A DNA stretch of 6,049 nt from Burkholderiales bacterium (GTDB lineage Bacteria; Pseudomonadota; Gammaproteobacteria; Burkholderiales; Burkholderiaceae_C). Position 1 is the stretch's first letter. Each line of letters opens with the position of its first letter. The position numbers and the translations under genes are program-made. The notes under the pieces are model-generated. The model made no database searches. It saw only the letters and a program-made list of their open reading frames with translations, and was not told where the DNA came from. The stretch spans positions 1 to 6,049 of the forward strand of contig CANHOE010000172.1 of NCBI GenBank assembly GCA_947462175.1. The letters are read 5' to 3'. Of this stretch, positions 5,974 to 6,049 are shown piece after piece.

Positions 5974-6049
5974 CAGAGCAGCTTCTTCAACAGCTTGCCC
6001 ATCTCGGACGGGTTGCGCGTCACGGTGAAGCCGCTGGCCTCCATCACCG
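5973..6049 (-). CDS. sucD: Probable succinyl-CoA ligase (ADP-forming) alpha subunit, C-terminal fragment
   Basis: The last 24 codons and stop of a gene entering from the right edge. The translated end includes TVTRNPSEMGKLLKKLL, resembling the C-terminus of SucD, whose last helix follows a short strand and a Pro-Ser/Ala-Glu-x-Gly turn. SucD binds CoA and carries the phosphohistidine in the TCA-cycle enzyme that converts succinyl-CoA to succinate; none of the catalytic part is visible here. The order sucD, then terC, then a type IV pilin is a neighbourhood I recall from Burkholderiales and is the main support for the name. Its TGA shares the A with the P450 ATG. Only 24 residues are available, so another protein with a similar end cannot be excluded. 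Confidence 0.65.
   Translation of the reverse strand, partial: VMEASGFTVTRNPSEMGKLLKKLL

Overview
The window suggests a GC-rich betaproteobacterium of the order Burkholderiales, probably from the Rubrivivax/Leptothrix/Methylibium-like families. The reasons are the GC-rich codon use, the protein sequences, and the gene order sucD ... terC ... type IV pilin, which I recall from many Burkholderiales chromosomes. This is ordinary chromosomal DNA. I see no insertion sequence, phage gene, tRNA, rRNA or CRISPR array. Every supported gene lies on the minus strand, so transcription runs from high to low coordinates.

In transcription order the layout is as follows. (1) The last 24 codons of a probable succinyl-CoA ligase alpha subunit (sucD) enter at the right edge. 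(2) A soluble class I-type bacterial cytochrome P450 follows, its ATG sharing one base with the sucD stop (TGATG). (3) After 53 bp comes a TerC/YjbE-family membrane protein. (4) Five bases later is a soluble Ser/Thr protein kinase with a GTG start. (5) A PP2C-type phosphatase, (6) a protein with one canonical and one degenerate FHA domain, and (7) a metallo-beta-lactamase-fold protein resembling class II cyclic-nucleotide phosphodiesterases complete the run. (8) After a 171-bp intergenic region with a sigma-54-type promoter and a 9-bp dyad, the first 28 codons of a type IV pilin run off the left edge.

Genes 4-6 form a complete phospho-signalling set: writer (kinase), eraser (PP2C) and reader (FHA). 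The kinase lacks a transmembrane or extracellular sensor region, so the set should act in the cytoplasm. The predicted cyclic-nucleotide phosphodiesterase downstream and the pilin after it raise the possibility that phospho-Thr and cAMP signalling meet at type IV pilus control, but position is the only evidence. Short T-x-x-L motifs in the FHA protein linker and in the kinase C-tail are possible phospho-docking sites. The P450 between sucD and terC looks like an accessory insertion into an otherwise conserved neighbourhood.
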